From Romanomermis culicivorax (Eukaryota > Nematoda > Enoplea > Mermithida > Mermithidae), in assembly GCA_963922205.1 (NCBI GenBank), contig CAWUHX010000004.1:1302001-1366000 (forward strand): 64,000 nucleotides of DNA, read 5' to 3'. Below are positions 11,449 through 24,900 of this stretch, piece by piece. Numbering within the stretch: position 1 is the first letter of the stretch; every line of letters begins with the position of its first letter. The position numbers and the translations under genes were made by a program. Under the pieces are notes generated by a model that did no database searches, was not told the origin of the DNA, and worked only from the letters and a program-made list of their open reading frames with translations.

Positions 11449-11552
11449 AGAGGTGTTTTTCTAGCTAACAGCTACAGTTGTGGGTGGAGCTTAGTATCGA
11501 GCTAATGGGGATGAACGTGCATTTAGTTAAGTCTTGGCATTGAAGAAGAATA
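11449..11552 (-). repeat. DIRS right inverted terminal repeat
   Basis: Inverted partner of 5268-5371. It is followed to 11595 by the right-specific end with hairpin GGCCTTAAAAAAGGCC, whose complement forms the second half of the internal complementary region. Confidence 0.9.
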
Positions 11553-11595
11553 ATGATTTCACTTCGGCCTTAAAAAAGGCCTAGCAAAATCTTAT

Positions 11596-11775
11596 ATTTT
11601 CATGTATAAATAGTTGGGCCTTTGGCCAACTATTTATACATGAAAAATGATACACATATAAATTCACATAGGTCAGCATGGGACCAAAAATAACATAACA
11701 AAATATAGGCAAATGTCACATGCCTAAAAACTACATTCACATGCACCAGCATGATGTGCACATGCAAACACATCA
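11596..11775 (-). mobile_element. Solo LTR of the Ty3/gypsy family, right part
   Basis: This sequence starts in the palindrome ATAGTTGGGCC...GGCCAACTAT and ends GATGTGCACATGCAAACACATCA, matching the second half of the LTR at 19239-19561. It is followed by the duplication AATCT (11776-11780). With 5107-5267 it makes one complete solo LTR. Confidence 0.85.
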
Positions 11776-11780
11776 AATCT

Positions 11781-12806
11781 ATCTAAGCATGTTTGAATTG
11801 AAGAAGATAATGCCATACAGAAACAACAAATATATCGAATGTTTGGATTAAAACTTTCTGGTAAACTGCCTTGCGCATGAGCTAAAAATGCCCTCAAATC
11901 AAGTATAAACTTACAATAAGATGAAAAGTTTATTTTCCAATACTGGCTGATAACCAAAAAAATTAAATGAAATTTTTTTGCATCTGTAAAATGGTTTTCT
12001 ATAAGTACTATTTGACGAAGAGTTGTTCTTCCATACCCAATAAATTATCAACATAAACACAGCAGTGCCATATACTGTTCATCCTAATTTCAACATGTAC
12101 AGGCCCTTTTGTTCCCAAATTGATATATCAAAAAGTAATTATGACAAGATTTTCCACATACCACACTGCTTAACAGCTAGACTATGTACAAGAGCTGCCA
12201 AGTCAATTACCTGGGAGCAGCTATGAAATATTCTTGGAAGACTATCTGTTGTATAATAAATGTCGAACAGCTTTTGCCATCTTCTATTAATCCCAGTTTG
12301 GATTGACTGATGTTAAATCCTCCATATAAAGAAATACTTGTAGGTTATGCTTATCGTTGGTCGGAAATAAAATCTTTTTGAGCAAATGATGCATCGTTAA
12401 AGTCAGCATAATGAGCATTCGACGCTTAAAGATAATGGCACTTGAATACAGAATATCAAATCACACTTTACATGTGTATTATTCCAAAAGTAGCTTTAAA
12501 TAGAATGCTAATAAAATTTGGAAAGAAATTCTAAAATTTTGCAAAACATAAGAATATTCTGGCTTTCAAAAATTACTTTGGGGCTTAAATTTTCGCAACT
12601 TGAAAAAACGTCTGAGAAAGCACAGTTTCGTACACACCTGTCATGAGTTAACGACTCCTGCTGAAGGTCACATGCATGAAGTAAATTCATGTATTAGAAA
12701 CGAAAATTGTATTCATTTTATCTGAAAGTCAACATTCACATAGCTACAGTAAAACACAGGTCAACATTTTCGTTTTTTAATCTACATTTCTCCCCGACTT
12801 CTGCAG
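11781..12806. other. No gene recognised
   Basis: A/T-rich, non-coding sequence between the nested element cluster and the first recognised exon of the module gene. No repeat structure was noticed. Confidence 0.35.
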
Positions 12807-12937
12807 GTTTATGTGCATCATGCATTATTGTCTATAAATTTACTCATTATAAAGCGAATGTTTGGGCTGCAGTATACTGTGGAAATAATGAGTGTAAATG
12901 GGGCATCAAGGACATATCAGCACCTGAAACAATGTTG
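12807..12937 (+). CDS. Module gene, candidate exon 1
   Basis: A strong acceptor (CCCCGACTTCTGCAG) opens a phase-1 frame with LCASCIIVYKF, then KANVWAAVYCGNNECKWGIK, which looks like a type A segment. The donor is uncertain; TTG followed by GTGTGT (12938) is chosen but would end in phase 0, while the next candidate exon needs phase 1. An exon may be missing between them, or the donor is wrong. Confidence 0.4.
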
Positions 12938-15900
12938 GTGTGTGGAAAATTAGTAGATTCTCTCACAAAAATCAAACTGCTAAAGGCAGAGAACTACACA
13001 CACAATTTTCAGCTTCCGATTTGATTGGCAGTGTTCCTGCCTCAAAATCCGGGGAAAATCAAAAAATTTTTGGGTCCAGGGCCCGGTTTGACCACAAAAC
13101 TCTGTATTAAGAGTAAAAGGTCACGAGTTACGAGTCCTGTGTTAAGAGAGCTAGAATGGCCGTCTGACCAAAAATCAGAGTTTATGAGCAAGGCATTACG
13201 AGTTTAGGAGTGCTACAAGTGGCCGTTCCACCAGAAAATAAAGTTTATGAGTATGGGCCCGAGAGTTATCAGTGTTACAAGCGACAGTTTTTTATAATTT
13301 ATGACTGTTCAGTTTGACCAAATGAGTTACCCATCATTATTATAATGAAAGGAATCATAATTTTGATGAGATTTTCATGGACCGAAATTTGGTCCGTACA
13401 ACTCGTAGCTTGGTAGTATTCGAGCATTCTTGTCAGTCATTTTTTTGCCAACCAGGCAAAGAAATGATAATTTGGATCGTTTTTCCGAAATTATAACATT
13501 TTGAGTGAAAAACAAGCATTTTTGCCATTTTCTTAAAAAACCAAAACAATAAAAAAATTTAAAAAAAACCAATATGTCCATTGGATTGCCCGGGCAAAAT
13601 AACCTCAAATGACCATAACAAATAGATTTCAAGAAATTGTGATCCACATAAAAAAAAGTTCAACATCGGAAAACTTTCAAACCTAGATTTTTTCGCCATG
13701 CACCTTGAAAAAATGTTGTGTATCAGGTTTGAAGGTAACGAATTTTTCAAGTGGCAACACATTTTTTCAAGTATTAACGAGGTTTTTCAAATGGCCTTTC
13801 TTGTATTCTGTATGAATTACTAACAAAAAACGAGTAATTCGCAAAGATTTAAAAAAGTTTGGCAATTTTTTTTGGCTGTTTTGAATAAAATTAACTTATC
13901 TTCACAATGATTTCTGTAAAATTGGCAAATTTTCAAAAGTGTGAGGAAAATGGTTTTCCATAGAGATTGAAAAAATTTTCGAAATTTTTATATATTTCAA
14001 CAAAATCTAACAAATTTTTACAAGAATGGAAAAAATAACTCATTTACTCCTAGAATTCAACACTCATAGTACTCATAAGACTCAACTTTGTGGTGAAAAC
14101 CGGACCCAGGAGCTTCTTTGGCATAGTCATTGGTGCTAAATGCTAATGGCACCATTGGCATTCACGTAGCCTTGGCTTGCGCCACAATGGTTTTAAAGTT
14201 TTTGAAACCTCTGTCTCCTTCAGTAAGATCAACGCTCAAATATTGTCTTCAGATTTGAATCTGATTTGCGTACCATTTTGTAAATTGTAGATATTAGTAC
14301 ATTCAGAATTAGCACATTCAGAAATTTTTTAAATTAAAAAATTTTTTAAATTAAAAAAAATTTTTAAACTAAAGAAATTTTTTAAATTAAAAAAATTTTT
14401 AATTAAAAAATTTTAAAATTAAAAATTTTTTAATTGAAAAAATTTTAAAATTTTAAAATTTAAAAATTAAAGAATTTATAAATTAGAAAAATTGGAAACT
14501 GAGAAAGTTTTAAAATTTAAAATTGAAAAAAATTACTCAGTATTAGTGGAATTTTGTTACAAATTTTCAGTTACATACAATTTCTGGCTGGGTACAAACT
14601 GTTCAAAATACAAAATAGTACTTGTTTGCCAGATTCATTATTTGGAAGCATTTCGAGAAAAACAGACTATACTGGGGCCAATTTACTTGTATGAAGAACG
14701 TTCACATGAGCTTATCATATGCAGGGTGTACATCGACTTCCTTCCTGCTATAAATATGATTTCACCTGTTAATGTCGACTGGAATTTCTCTAAGGTAAAA
14801 CACATACACGTTTGGAAACGATCTCATTTTTTCACAAGTGCTCCAAAGTTATCGCATTAAAATAGTAGTGCTGTTGAATTATGATATCTGTTCGCGTGAT
14901 ATGTTTTACAATACTTCAACTGCCTTTGGTCGAAGATCAGCTTTTTCCAGCCTCCTGACGACCCGAAATTTTTACCATTTTAAGGCGTACAAGTAAGCAG
15001 ATAAACAACCAGAATCTATCACATGAAAAAAAGGGGAAAATAGTCGGAAATTATCCTCAATGTCAGTAATGGCCGATATTTATTTTGAACGCCAAATCTT
15101 CATAATTACGATCAATGTCAGAGATTGTGAAAATCTGCTCCTGCCAATGTGCGGCCGAAATGCGGGTTGTCAAAATATACTTCAGCTAAAAATGTGCATG
15201 CGATCACATTGCAGGCCGCATTTGGATATACTTAACCGTACATGTATAGATATGAGGGAGGGGGTCTTTCTCCCCCTCATTCCCCCCCAACTTTAACCCC
15301 CCCCCCCAATTTTTTGGAAAAAATGCGAGAAAATCGCGTTTTTTTCATGTTTTTTAATCGAAAAACCGTACATGGACCCCCCCCCCCCCCCCGAGGACCG
15401 GCTGACCCCCCCAACCCCGGCCTGGCCGAGGTTATTATATGTATGATAGGATGACCCAAGCAAGTGGGGGTTCCTACGGCACTCCTCCCCCCACATGTAT
15501 GACATTGCATTTTAAAACGCGCGAGCCACAGTAGCCATGTATTTTCTGCCCACAATATTTTTCGAATTTTCGACCTTGCATCCAAAAATCTTTTTCCCCA
15601 CTTGGGAAACAGTCCAAAGTTTTTTCCCCATTTTAGAAAGAGGTTAACAATATCCGCATCCGATCGCATCACACCAACGGGGGGGGGGGGGCACAAAAAT
15701 CAAGTACAATCGTGTGCCATGAGCAAAAAACAATACTTTACTGTACTGGCAGCAGTGGTTACTGATCGGCATGAATTACTGATGTGAGAAAAAGTAGAAA
15801 TGGCTTCTAATTGCGCACACGCGCAACATTATTGGGTTCCCCACAAACTTTTCGCCTGACACTGGCAACATGGCTCACGATTGTTTTGTCCAATTTCTGG

Positions 15901-18900
15901 TTTGCGAATTGTGGGGGCCTGCACAAAAATCAGGGGTGCACATGGGTACGGGTTAGTATATTCCCGGCTTAAGCTGTAGGCATAGTTGGCTACAATGGGC
16001 AAAAAACAGTGCAGTCCGCACACTTTTCTGTGGCTTTAAAAAAACCGTGGCCTGCAGCAACCCCATTACACAATAGTGAGGTTTACGGGCCCGGAATGAG
16101 TTCTGGAGTGAAGTACTTTGTGTGATTCTGGTAGCCGCAGTCGATATGGTATGAATAACACTAGATACCTGAATGAATGTGAATAGAGGGGTATACTAAC
16201 AGGGATCCATCCACCCATGAGATTGCGGATTTGCATCTGGCGGCTCTAACATGGATTTAGATTGGCATAACCAAAGTAGGGTTTCCAAAGTTGGCTTATC
16301 CTGATCCGAGCCCAAAACATGCCCAAAACGACACAGATTTTTTTTCCAGATCCAGACGATGGATCGCCTTGACGTGTTATATATTTTCAATTCAAATCAA
16401 ATTTTTTGATGCAGATCAACATTTTTATTTGGACCAAGTTTTTTCGATTTTGTTGGGATTACTGTAGATGCACGTGTTCAACTTGCGGCATGGGGTGCAC
16501 AGGTGGTGGACGGATAGTGCCCAAAATAGAAAATTTTCATCGATTTATGTTGCCACTGTTTCATGTGTTTTTGGTAAATTGTTTTTTTTTGTGTTATTGG
16601 ATGCGTCGCCCCATCACTTTTATAATTTTCTCGAAATTTTTCGAATTTTTTTCTCCTGATGTGTACTTTCATGCTATGCATCAAATTTTCGACCCAGATC
16701 AAAATTTTCGAACCTGAATCAAATTTTTTCTGCTTTAGCTGGAAATGATAAATTATGACAAATCAGATATCTACCCTGTGAACCTGATCAATTTTGATCC
16801 TGACCAAAAACATTTTGATTTTGATCAAAAAATACACCATATCAAGGCGTACAAAAATACACCATATCAAAAATACACCATATCAAGAAAAAAATCCGAA
16901 TTTAAGTCATTTTTGCCATAGATCCAGATAGTCGGATCGAGATCTGTGGGATCCGCAGGGATTGGTTTTAAGTTCCTAGCAAAACTAAGTTCAGAAACAT
17001 TACTCTGGTTATGGCAATTTCGGATCTGTGTTCAAGTCGTCACATCCAGAGGGCCTTGATGTATGCTATATTTTCAATATCCAAATCAAATTTTTTGATG
17101 TGGATCAACATTTTCATGCAGATCAACTTCTTTGATTTAAAATCGAAAATTTTCGAATATTTTTTCCTGATGTGAACCTTCATGCTATGCATAAAATTAT
17201 TATAATTCTCCATTCTTTGGCCTTACAATCGCATAATAATTATAAATCACTTTTATTTTGCCCATAGGCACACAATGAAGGAATAATAATACAGTGGTTA
17301 TGGTAATGTGACATTTCCGTAGTCTACCTTCCTCAGGCGACAATAAACTCCTTTTTTACAAAATTCGCTACTTGAGGGAATTGAACCCTGGTCGTTTGAT
17401 TGAGAGTCTAGAGCGCTACCACTGGGCCATGGGGGCCAGTAATAACTTGCTTAGAAGTGCTATATATCCTGACTTGGGGGTACTAGTTCAGACTTGGGTT
17501 CCTGTCTGTTGCCCTTATGGAACCAAGCATTCCTTAAAAGTGCAGGTGCACCAGCATGATGTGCATGTGCAAACACATCACATTTTTTGTGAAATTCTCA
17601 ACATATTTAGTACACTGCTCTTCTTTGGATTGGTGTGAATTAGACAGTCCCAAGATATGTAATCGGGAAGATTAAACTTGGACCCCAAATGGACACATTT
17701 TCAAAAGATGATGTGATTTTAATATGTTGTGCATCAGCTGTGCTACTTTGGTGGGTGTAAATTTAAGAAACAACAATTTAATAGATCTTCAACAGAGCCA
17801 TGGAGCAGAGCAGCTTTACACAAGTCAGGAACTGAACATAATATTTTCTTCTGATTTTGAAAGTCATTTTGTTGAAAAAGATCTAACAGTGCATTATGTT
17901 TTCGATTTTGACACATGTTGAAGGGCTTCCAGGATAGGGCCGGAGCTGTCCCATCACTGGTGAATGTCCGGGTAGATGTGACTATGCCGACCAGGGCTCA
18001 ACAAAAGTGGCTGGGCTGGCAACCCATGGATTGGCAGAAACATCAATCCTATGTGCGGAGTGTTGTATGTTACCATACAGTAGACAAAATTGGAGTAGGT
18101 TTCAGAAAAACGCAAGAAATACCGATTTTAATGCCTGAATGATTTTAAGTATTTTCCATCAATTTTATTAGTCGTCCTAATATGAGTATTTCTTATGTGG
18201 AATTCTCTCCTGTAAAATTTGAATGTATTTTTATTTTCTTATTCGCAAAAATTCTTTCATTCTTTTGGTTGGCTCCTAACTTTTGCTGATACAACATCTC
18301 CGAGAATATGCAAATTCAAAGTGATCGCCATATGTGCAAGGGGGAGAATTTGACTCCCAGCAGATTCTTGCTGAACCCTAGCAGATTTGGCCACCACAGC
18401 AATGATAGAGAAGATGACGATCATAAAATGTGCAAGAGGGAACAGAAAACCATCATAAAAATGGGAATGATGCTGTAGTTTAACAACTTTTCTGAACAAG
18501 AAAGTAACATTAAAACTTTACAAAAGGGCAGCCTAGGCAAATAATTTTACATATTTGACTAATATAAGTCGAATAATATGCTACTTGGATGTTAGAAGAA
18601 TTATCTAAGACCTTTTTTCATTATCAAGAAGGGGGAAAAAATTTTGTATTACATCCCCGTCCTGGCTGACCCACAGCAGAATTTATATGCTGTGCATGTG
18701 TCCTCGGACAATAAACTTTGTTCTTGTTGCTCCATAAATATTATAGCAGAGGCCTATTAGGAATATAATTGATCAGGTAACCTTGGTCTATGCATTACAT
18801 GAAATGAGATTCAAGTTTAGAATATCAACCAGTAGATAACCCTCACTACCCTCATACGTATTGGAAATGATCAAAAAATCCACATTGTCAACTCTCCTTG

Positions 18901-21900
18901 ACTGATTCAAATTGAAAAAGTTGTTGGAAGAAAGCCATTACATCAATGTAAAGCTAAATGTAGCACAAAACATTATCACAAATATCACAATCTTCTGTTT
19001 TGAAATGATCTTCTAACACCAGATGTTTTTTCAGATTGCAGAAAAAAGAGAAGCGAGAAGTCCGGTGTGATGTTGAAGATTTGAGCAACAGCCCGAAACA
19101 TTTTAAAATTATTAATGAGGCTGTACAGAGTCAAGTTGCCGAATGCCCACCTTTCAATGATGGCTCAAGATCAGAACATGCTGTTTTGTCATTGTGTCGG
19201 GCGACTGATTACCCTATGAATTGTGGAAGTAAGGAACTTGTTGTGTGGATCAGTTGGCTTATCCTCTACTGGCAGCCCACACATACAATGTAGTTGTCGA
19301 GGTACTGGTTACACTGGCTGATTAACATAATTTATTCACAAACAATAGGATGATAAAGAAAGATGAAAAAGAAAGGCAAAAGGAGATGAATGAATAGTTG
19401 GCCAAAGGTCCAACTATTTATACACAGAAAACGACACTCACATAAAATTTACAAGCCCATGATGGGCCCAAAACGACATAACAACATAGTGGGCCCAATT
19501 TGCAAGCCCCCAAAAACTACATGGATGTGCAACAGCATGATGTGCACGTGCAAACACATCACTGTTCTCTTCTTGGAATATCTTTAACTGGGCGAAAATC
19601 GTTGGGGAGTTTGGCCTTGGATTGAGCATGTGGAGCATCATAATTTGGGGATCATTTCAGGGGTATCATCAGCTGGAATGTTCATCATAATGGACAAATA
19701 ATATTTTCACATGCATCGTGTGTTTCAGATGTTGCCATTCAAATGTTTGAAATGGAGTCCCCAATAATGTGGACGACTTCAATAGCATCGCAGAGAGGCG
19801 ACTCCTCCCTTATAAGGCTAGCTGGGCGTCCTTGTCCCCATAATTGAACAATAGATTTTGGGGACGAGGCTTTTGTTGCTTTGGCTGACATCCTCAAAGC
19901 AAATATTTTGTTTTGGCTTTTTCGGTTGTAGTGCAGCAGGCTTGATGATGCTTTGATGTGGCTCAAATGGTAGATGGACATGTCGATTGAAAATTATTTT
20001 TACTGGTGACAATGTCTCAGGATTGAGGGGTTCTGCATGGAATGGAGATAACAGTTCAGTTATCCCTGCAACAAGAGGTGTATTTGAGGTAGACATGGCC
20101 TGCAGGTGGAACTTGAGCGATTGAACACTTCCACTTTGCGGTTTGACTGTGGGTGGTAAATGGGTGTCACATGGGGCTGTATGTTGTGCTTTGAGAGGAA
20201 TTTGGTGAATGCATCTGATTGATGTTGGGGCCCATTGTCTAAAACAAGAATGGCAGGATCACCATAGCAGGCAGAGTTGGGTCAAGAATATAATCGTCCT
20301 TTCATTGGTGTGGTCTGGGTACAATCGAACTTCGGCAAAATCAGAGAGGTAATGAATGATAATGATCACAAATCGATTTTTGTACAGGGCCATTGCAAAT
20401 GGTTCAGTGACATCAATCGCAATCTTCTTCCAGGTAGCTTTTGGTAACGGCAATGGATTGGTTGGAATCATCTGGAATCATCAACTTTGCAGAGTCTTGA
20501 CAACCCTGACAGTGGCCGATCATCTCTTCAAGTGGGCAGCAATACCAGGCCACCAATATGTTCCATTTGGCTTGATTTTGGCTCTGATTATGCTGTGATG
20601 TCCTTGGTGTGCTTTGTCCATCAATTCTTCATGTAACTTTGATGGCACAACAATTTGATTTGCTTTGAGCAGCAATCCTTGATCAACTGCTAAATCATTT
20701 CCAACAATGTAATATGGGGTGAGGTTATTGTCCTGGCCATGGTTGGCCTTCCAACCACATTCATTGACCCATTTGATCACAAAGCACAAGATGCCATCCC
20801 TGGAGGTAGCCGTTTGAAATTTCTTGAGTGAGAAATTTTGGGCAGTGATTGGATTGACTTTTGTAGGGGGTGGTTGCAGCAACTGTGAAAGCATGTTGGG
20901 GATGATGTTCTCCAATGCTAGCTTGTGCTGAATCTCATAGTCGAACTCAGCTAGTCTGGCATGCCATTGATCAAACTTGTGGGCTTTGCATCAACTACTG
21001 GATTGGTGATGAGTGTAAATTTTTGCCCAGCAAAAAGTTTGAAAAATCTTCATAGGCCTAAACACAATCTAGAGCTTTGTGTTCATTCATGGGGTGAACT
21101 TGTTCCTGGTTGGTAAGCATCTTGCTGGTGAACCCAATCCGCACTAATTGTCCTTGAGCTATCTGTGACAGGCAGGCACCGAGATCAATGTTGGACATGT
21201 CAGTGGCTAAAAAAGTCTGACAATTGGGATCAAATATTGCAAAAACTGTGGATGTCAGTGATCAACTGTGGGATCAGCACATTCAGGATCGCATCTAGGC
21301 TCTTTGGGTCAGGCTTGATGTGGGCACTCAATATCAAATGTCCTAAGATGGAACATCAGTGATGGCAAACTGACATTTTGCAATGTTGAGATGATAATCT
21401 TTGTTGCTGAGGTATTGGAGCACAGCTCATAGTTGTTCATCATGTTGCATGGCTGTGGAACTAAACACCAATATGTCCTCGAGGTAGCTGATGCACCCTT
21501 TACATTTCGCAAGCCTTTGCGAGACAAGGGGCTTAACACTGAGGCAGCATCCATCAATCCCATTGGCAATCCCTTGTACTGGAACAAACCATATGGTCTA
21601 ATTGTCATCATAAGTAGACAAGACTCAGGGGCCAATGCAATGTCAAAATACCCCTTTGACAAGTGGAGCTTGGTGAACATAGTGGTTTCTTGCAACTGCA
21701 CATAAAAATCATTGATTGGTGGCAGCTGATGGTGTTCTGGAACAACAAATTTATTAAGAGGCGAGAACTATTGTCATAATTCGAATCCTGCCATTGCTTT
21801 GGAACCATAATGAGGTTGAGAGCCCATGCGCTGGATGTTGTAACTCATTCCCAAATGTTGTCGATGACCATTTGTTGAACCTCTTTCTCAACTGCGGCAT

Positions 21901-24900
21901 GATGAGCAATCAGCACTTCTTTGACTGGTCGAGCTACAGGAATGGTGTTGTTTGTAAGCTTAATCAGATGCTCTAAGTCTGGAAACTTTCCCGTGCCTTT
22001 CCCATGCTGGAAAGTTGGGGGCAATAGAAAGTTGGAAAGTTGGGGGCAACTTGCAGCAGGCACACTTTGCACTTGCTGGAATGAAGGGGCTGGTGGCCTC
22101 CAATCAATGGGTTGAACAAAGTTGATTTGTGGCATGGCTCCATGGATGACTAATTGTAGTGCCTCAATCATATTGGTACCCCAGGTTGCAACTTTTATTG
22201 TATCTAGAATGACTAGAATTACCTTTACTCAGCAACCATTGCATTCAATTGTTGCAGTAAACTGTCCTCTGATCCTGGCAATTTCTGTATTATTAAAGCT
22301 AAACAATCGAGCATTCGATTTTCTGAGCAGCATGCCAATCCATTTTGTGTAAAGTGAATGAGGGAATAATGAGGCTTTGGCTCCCAAATCGACAATACCA
22401 CTGGCATAACAATCTTTTCCATTTGGATGGATCACACAAAATGTACATTCATAGGAGGCGGTGGCACCATGCATAACACTTCGAAAATGGATCATCTTGA
22501 TGGCTTTTTCCTCATCACTCTATCCTACTTGCCTTAATGTCACATGTGATACTTTGCAAAATGTCCTTTATGACTGCAATCATAGCACTTGCTGTCCTTC
22601 ACTTTGCAATTGGGTGATAAATGCATATGACATATTGAACCACAGCCCCAGCATGGCTTTGACCTCATAGGTGAATGCCAGTGCTATTATTAATTTGGCA
22701 ATTGATCTTGACCATGAATAAGGTATCAGTCGCTGTTGCAACCACTATTATTGCAGATGGTGTGGACACTGTTCAAATTCCCTCTGATGGTAGGGGATGA
22801 ACTTTTGGCTTTTCGGCAGCCTGCATGATGTTGATGTAAACATCCAGCATGATGGCCTGTGACAAAAATAAGCATTTCTGAGTGTCCTGTGAATAACAAT
22901 TTTGAGTGAGCATGTAGGTGAGGTGGGTGTTGGTATTGAACTTTACATATTTACAATCAGCTTGTAAAGTTTGTAGCTGACTAAGGAATTCCAATGTTGA
23001 TTTGTCCCTGCATTGCTTGCATGTCCAGAAGCTGTAGAACGCAATGGGTTGCAGCATTGGCTGCTCCATGATTGCAATGATGGCCTTGTAAAACTCATTG
23101 TGTGGCATCCTCTGGATCTGATCCATGGCTGGTGAATGTTTGAACTATCGGATGGCCTCAGTTCCCAGGTTTCAGTACATGATCGGATTCTTTTTGACAT
23201 CCTTGAGTTGCTTGTCAATTGCACATTGGGCATTGGTCAAGTCATACATTATGTCAAGCTGCTGTTTCCATGTTGATAAATTTCAAAAATCATAAATTCG
23301 ACCTTTTGCAGAGGTTGGATGTCAAAATTGAGTCAAAATTCAGACTCCACATGGAATTTTACATCAGGGTGGATCAGGGTAGTGCATAAGGTATTGTTGC
23401 GAGTCAATCATATCCTTGGAGGTATACTGTAGCTGTTGGCATACTGTAGTGTTCTGTCAAGGTACTGTAGCATTTGATTGACAAACTTTCTGCACCAATT
23501 TGTTGTGTGGGTCAGTAGGTTTATCCTCTACTAGTGGCCCACACATACAATGTAGTGGATGAGGTATCAGTTATGCTGGCCGATTAGCATAATTTATTTG
23601 TAAATACAATGATGGTAAATAGGGATGGAAAAGAAGGCAACAGGAGACGAATGAATAGTTGGCCAAAAGCCCAAGTATTTATACACAGAAAAAGACGTAT
23701 ATGCATGTGCACCAGCATGATGTGCATGTACAAACACAGTAGGACTTTTGTCCAAATTTCTTATATCATCTGTAAACCACATTACCCAAAGAATGTCTAC
23801 TGGCGCATCTTCTTGATTAAAAGGAGTATGCACTAAAAATTTCCCAAAAACAACCAAGATTGATAATCAAGAGTTATGTGAATCATATTATTTATATTCA
23901 ATAAAGCCATAATGAGAAAAGTAAATATGGCTGGGACTAGGACCAGAAGGCCCTCATCATATTTACGGCACCACATACAGGAGCACCACTCAACCAATAA
24001 TTTCTTAACTGGAGTTCGTGCCACAGATGTTGATTTAAGCATAAGACAACAGATGCACTTTTCCATTGATACCCTCAGCTGATACACCAGAAATATCAAA
24101 CAATTCTCATCAATGATTCCATTTCAATACAGAAAACGTGCAAAGAAATTTCTGATATGACAGCAAAGAAATACATTGTGCTTCAGAAGGCCTGTCTGCC
24201 CCTGCACAGTTCCATTGTGTGTACTACAATTTTCTTCTATCTTGAATGACACTCATTTCCTGATCTTCCAATGGGCAAGTACAATAAGATATAAATAATA
24301 CCCTAATCCCATATAACCTGGGTGATTTTGTCAGAGGTTCAATTCCTCTAACCTTTGGTCCTCTACCACTATTCATTTTATTTCTAAAGTTCTTTGTAGT
24401 TAAAGTGTGCTGACTTTTCATAAGGTAAACAAATATTTCAAGACGGTTTGTGTTATTCAATTTTTGGTCCAAAAAACAAATGACAGGTGAAATTTTGCAA
24501 TGTTTTGAAAAATATTCTTTGACATCCTTCATGTTGTTTATTGAGTGGGATTAGAATCATCTTGTTTTGTGCCTGGTGTGTCGGCGGGGAGTCCGGTCAC
24601 TTTTTTGTATTTCGTGGACATTTTATTACACCTTCATGTTATTTTTAACTTAAATAATAATCTCCTTGTTTACTGCCTCTTCTTGGAAATATTCTTACAA
24701 TACACCTTTCTGGAGCTTCCCCTAGGCACTCTCTCAGTTAGCCTGGTTAGCATCAGGGTTACAGCCAAGTTTGGAATCTCCCATAAAGTGCAGAAATGCG
24801 AGCCAAGTGTGTACAGACCATTTATCCCACAATTTTTTATCTTTAATCTTTAATAGAAAATGTGAGAAATGGCTGGCCAAGTCTCTCATTACAATTGCTC

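Larger units (their letters stand above)
19239..23741 (-). mobile_element. Ty3/gypsy LTR retrotransposon, decayed
   Basis: On the minus strand: 5' LTR (23741-23501), primer-binding site, gag region, protease, RT, RNase H, integrase, polypurine tract and 3' LTR (19561-19239). Protease before RT and RNase H before integrase is the Ty3/gypsy order. All frames are broken. GAACT (19234-19238) and GGACT (23742-23746) may be the 5-bp target duplication with one mismatch. It lies antisense inside an intron of the module gene. Confidence 0.88.

Noticed and set aside
15242-15696. Pro- and Gly-rich frames on both strands
   Set aside because: They arise from runs of C or G in a low-complexity repeat.
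18641-18735. AATAAACTTTGTTCTTGTTGCT, resembling the 3' tail of some LINEs
   Set aside because: Too short, with no upstream LINE coding sequence or target duplication seen.
24225-24532. T-arm-like GAGGTTCAATTCCTC and a basic minus-strand frame; considered a nuclear mitochondrial insert or tRNA
   Set aside because: There is no A box, acceptor stem or neighbouring mitochondrial gene sequence that could be recognised.
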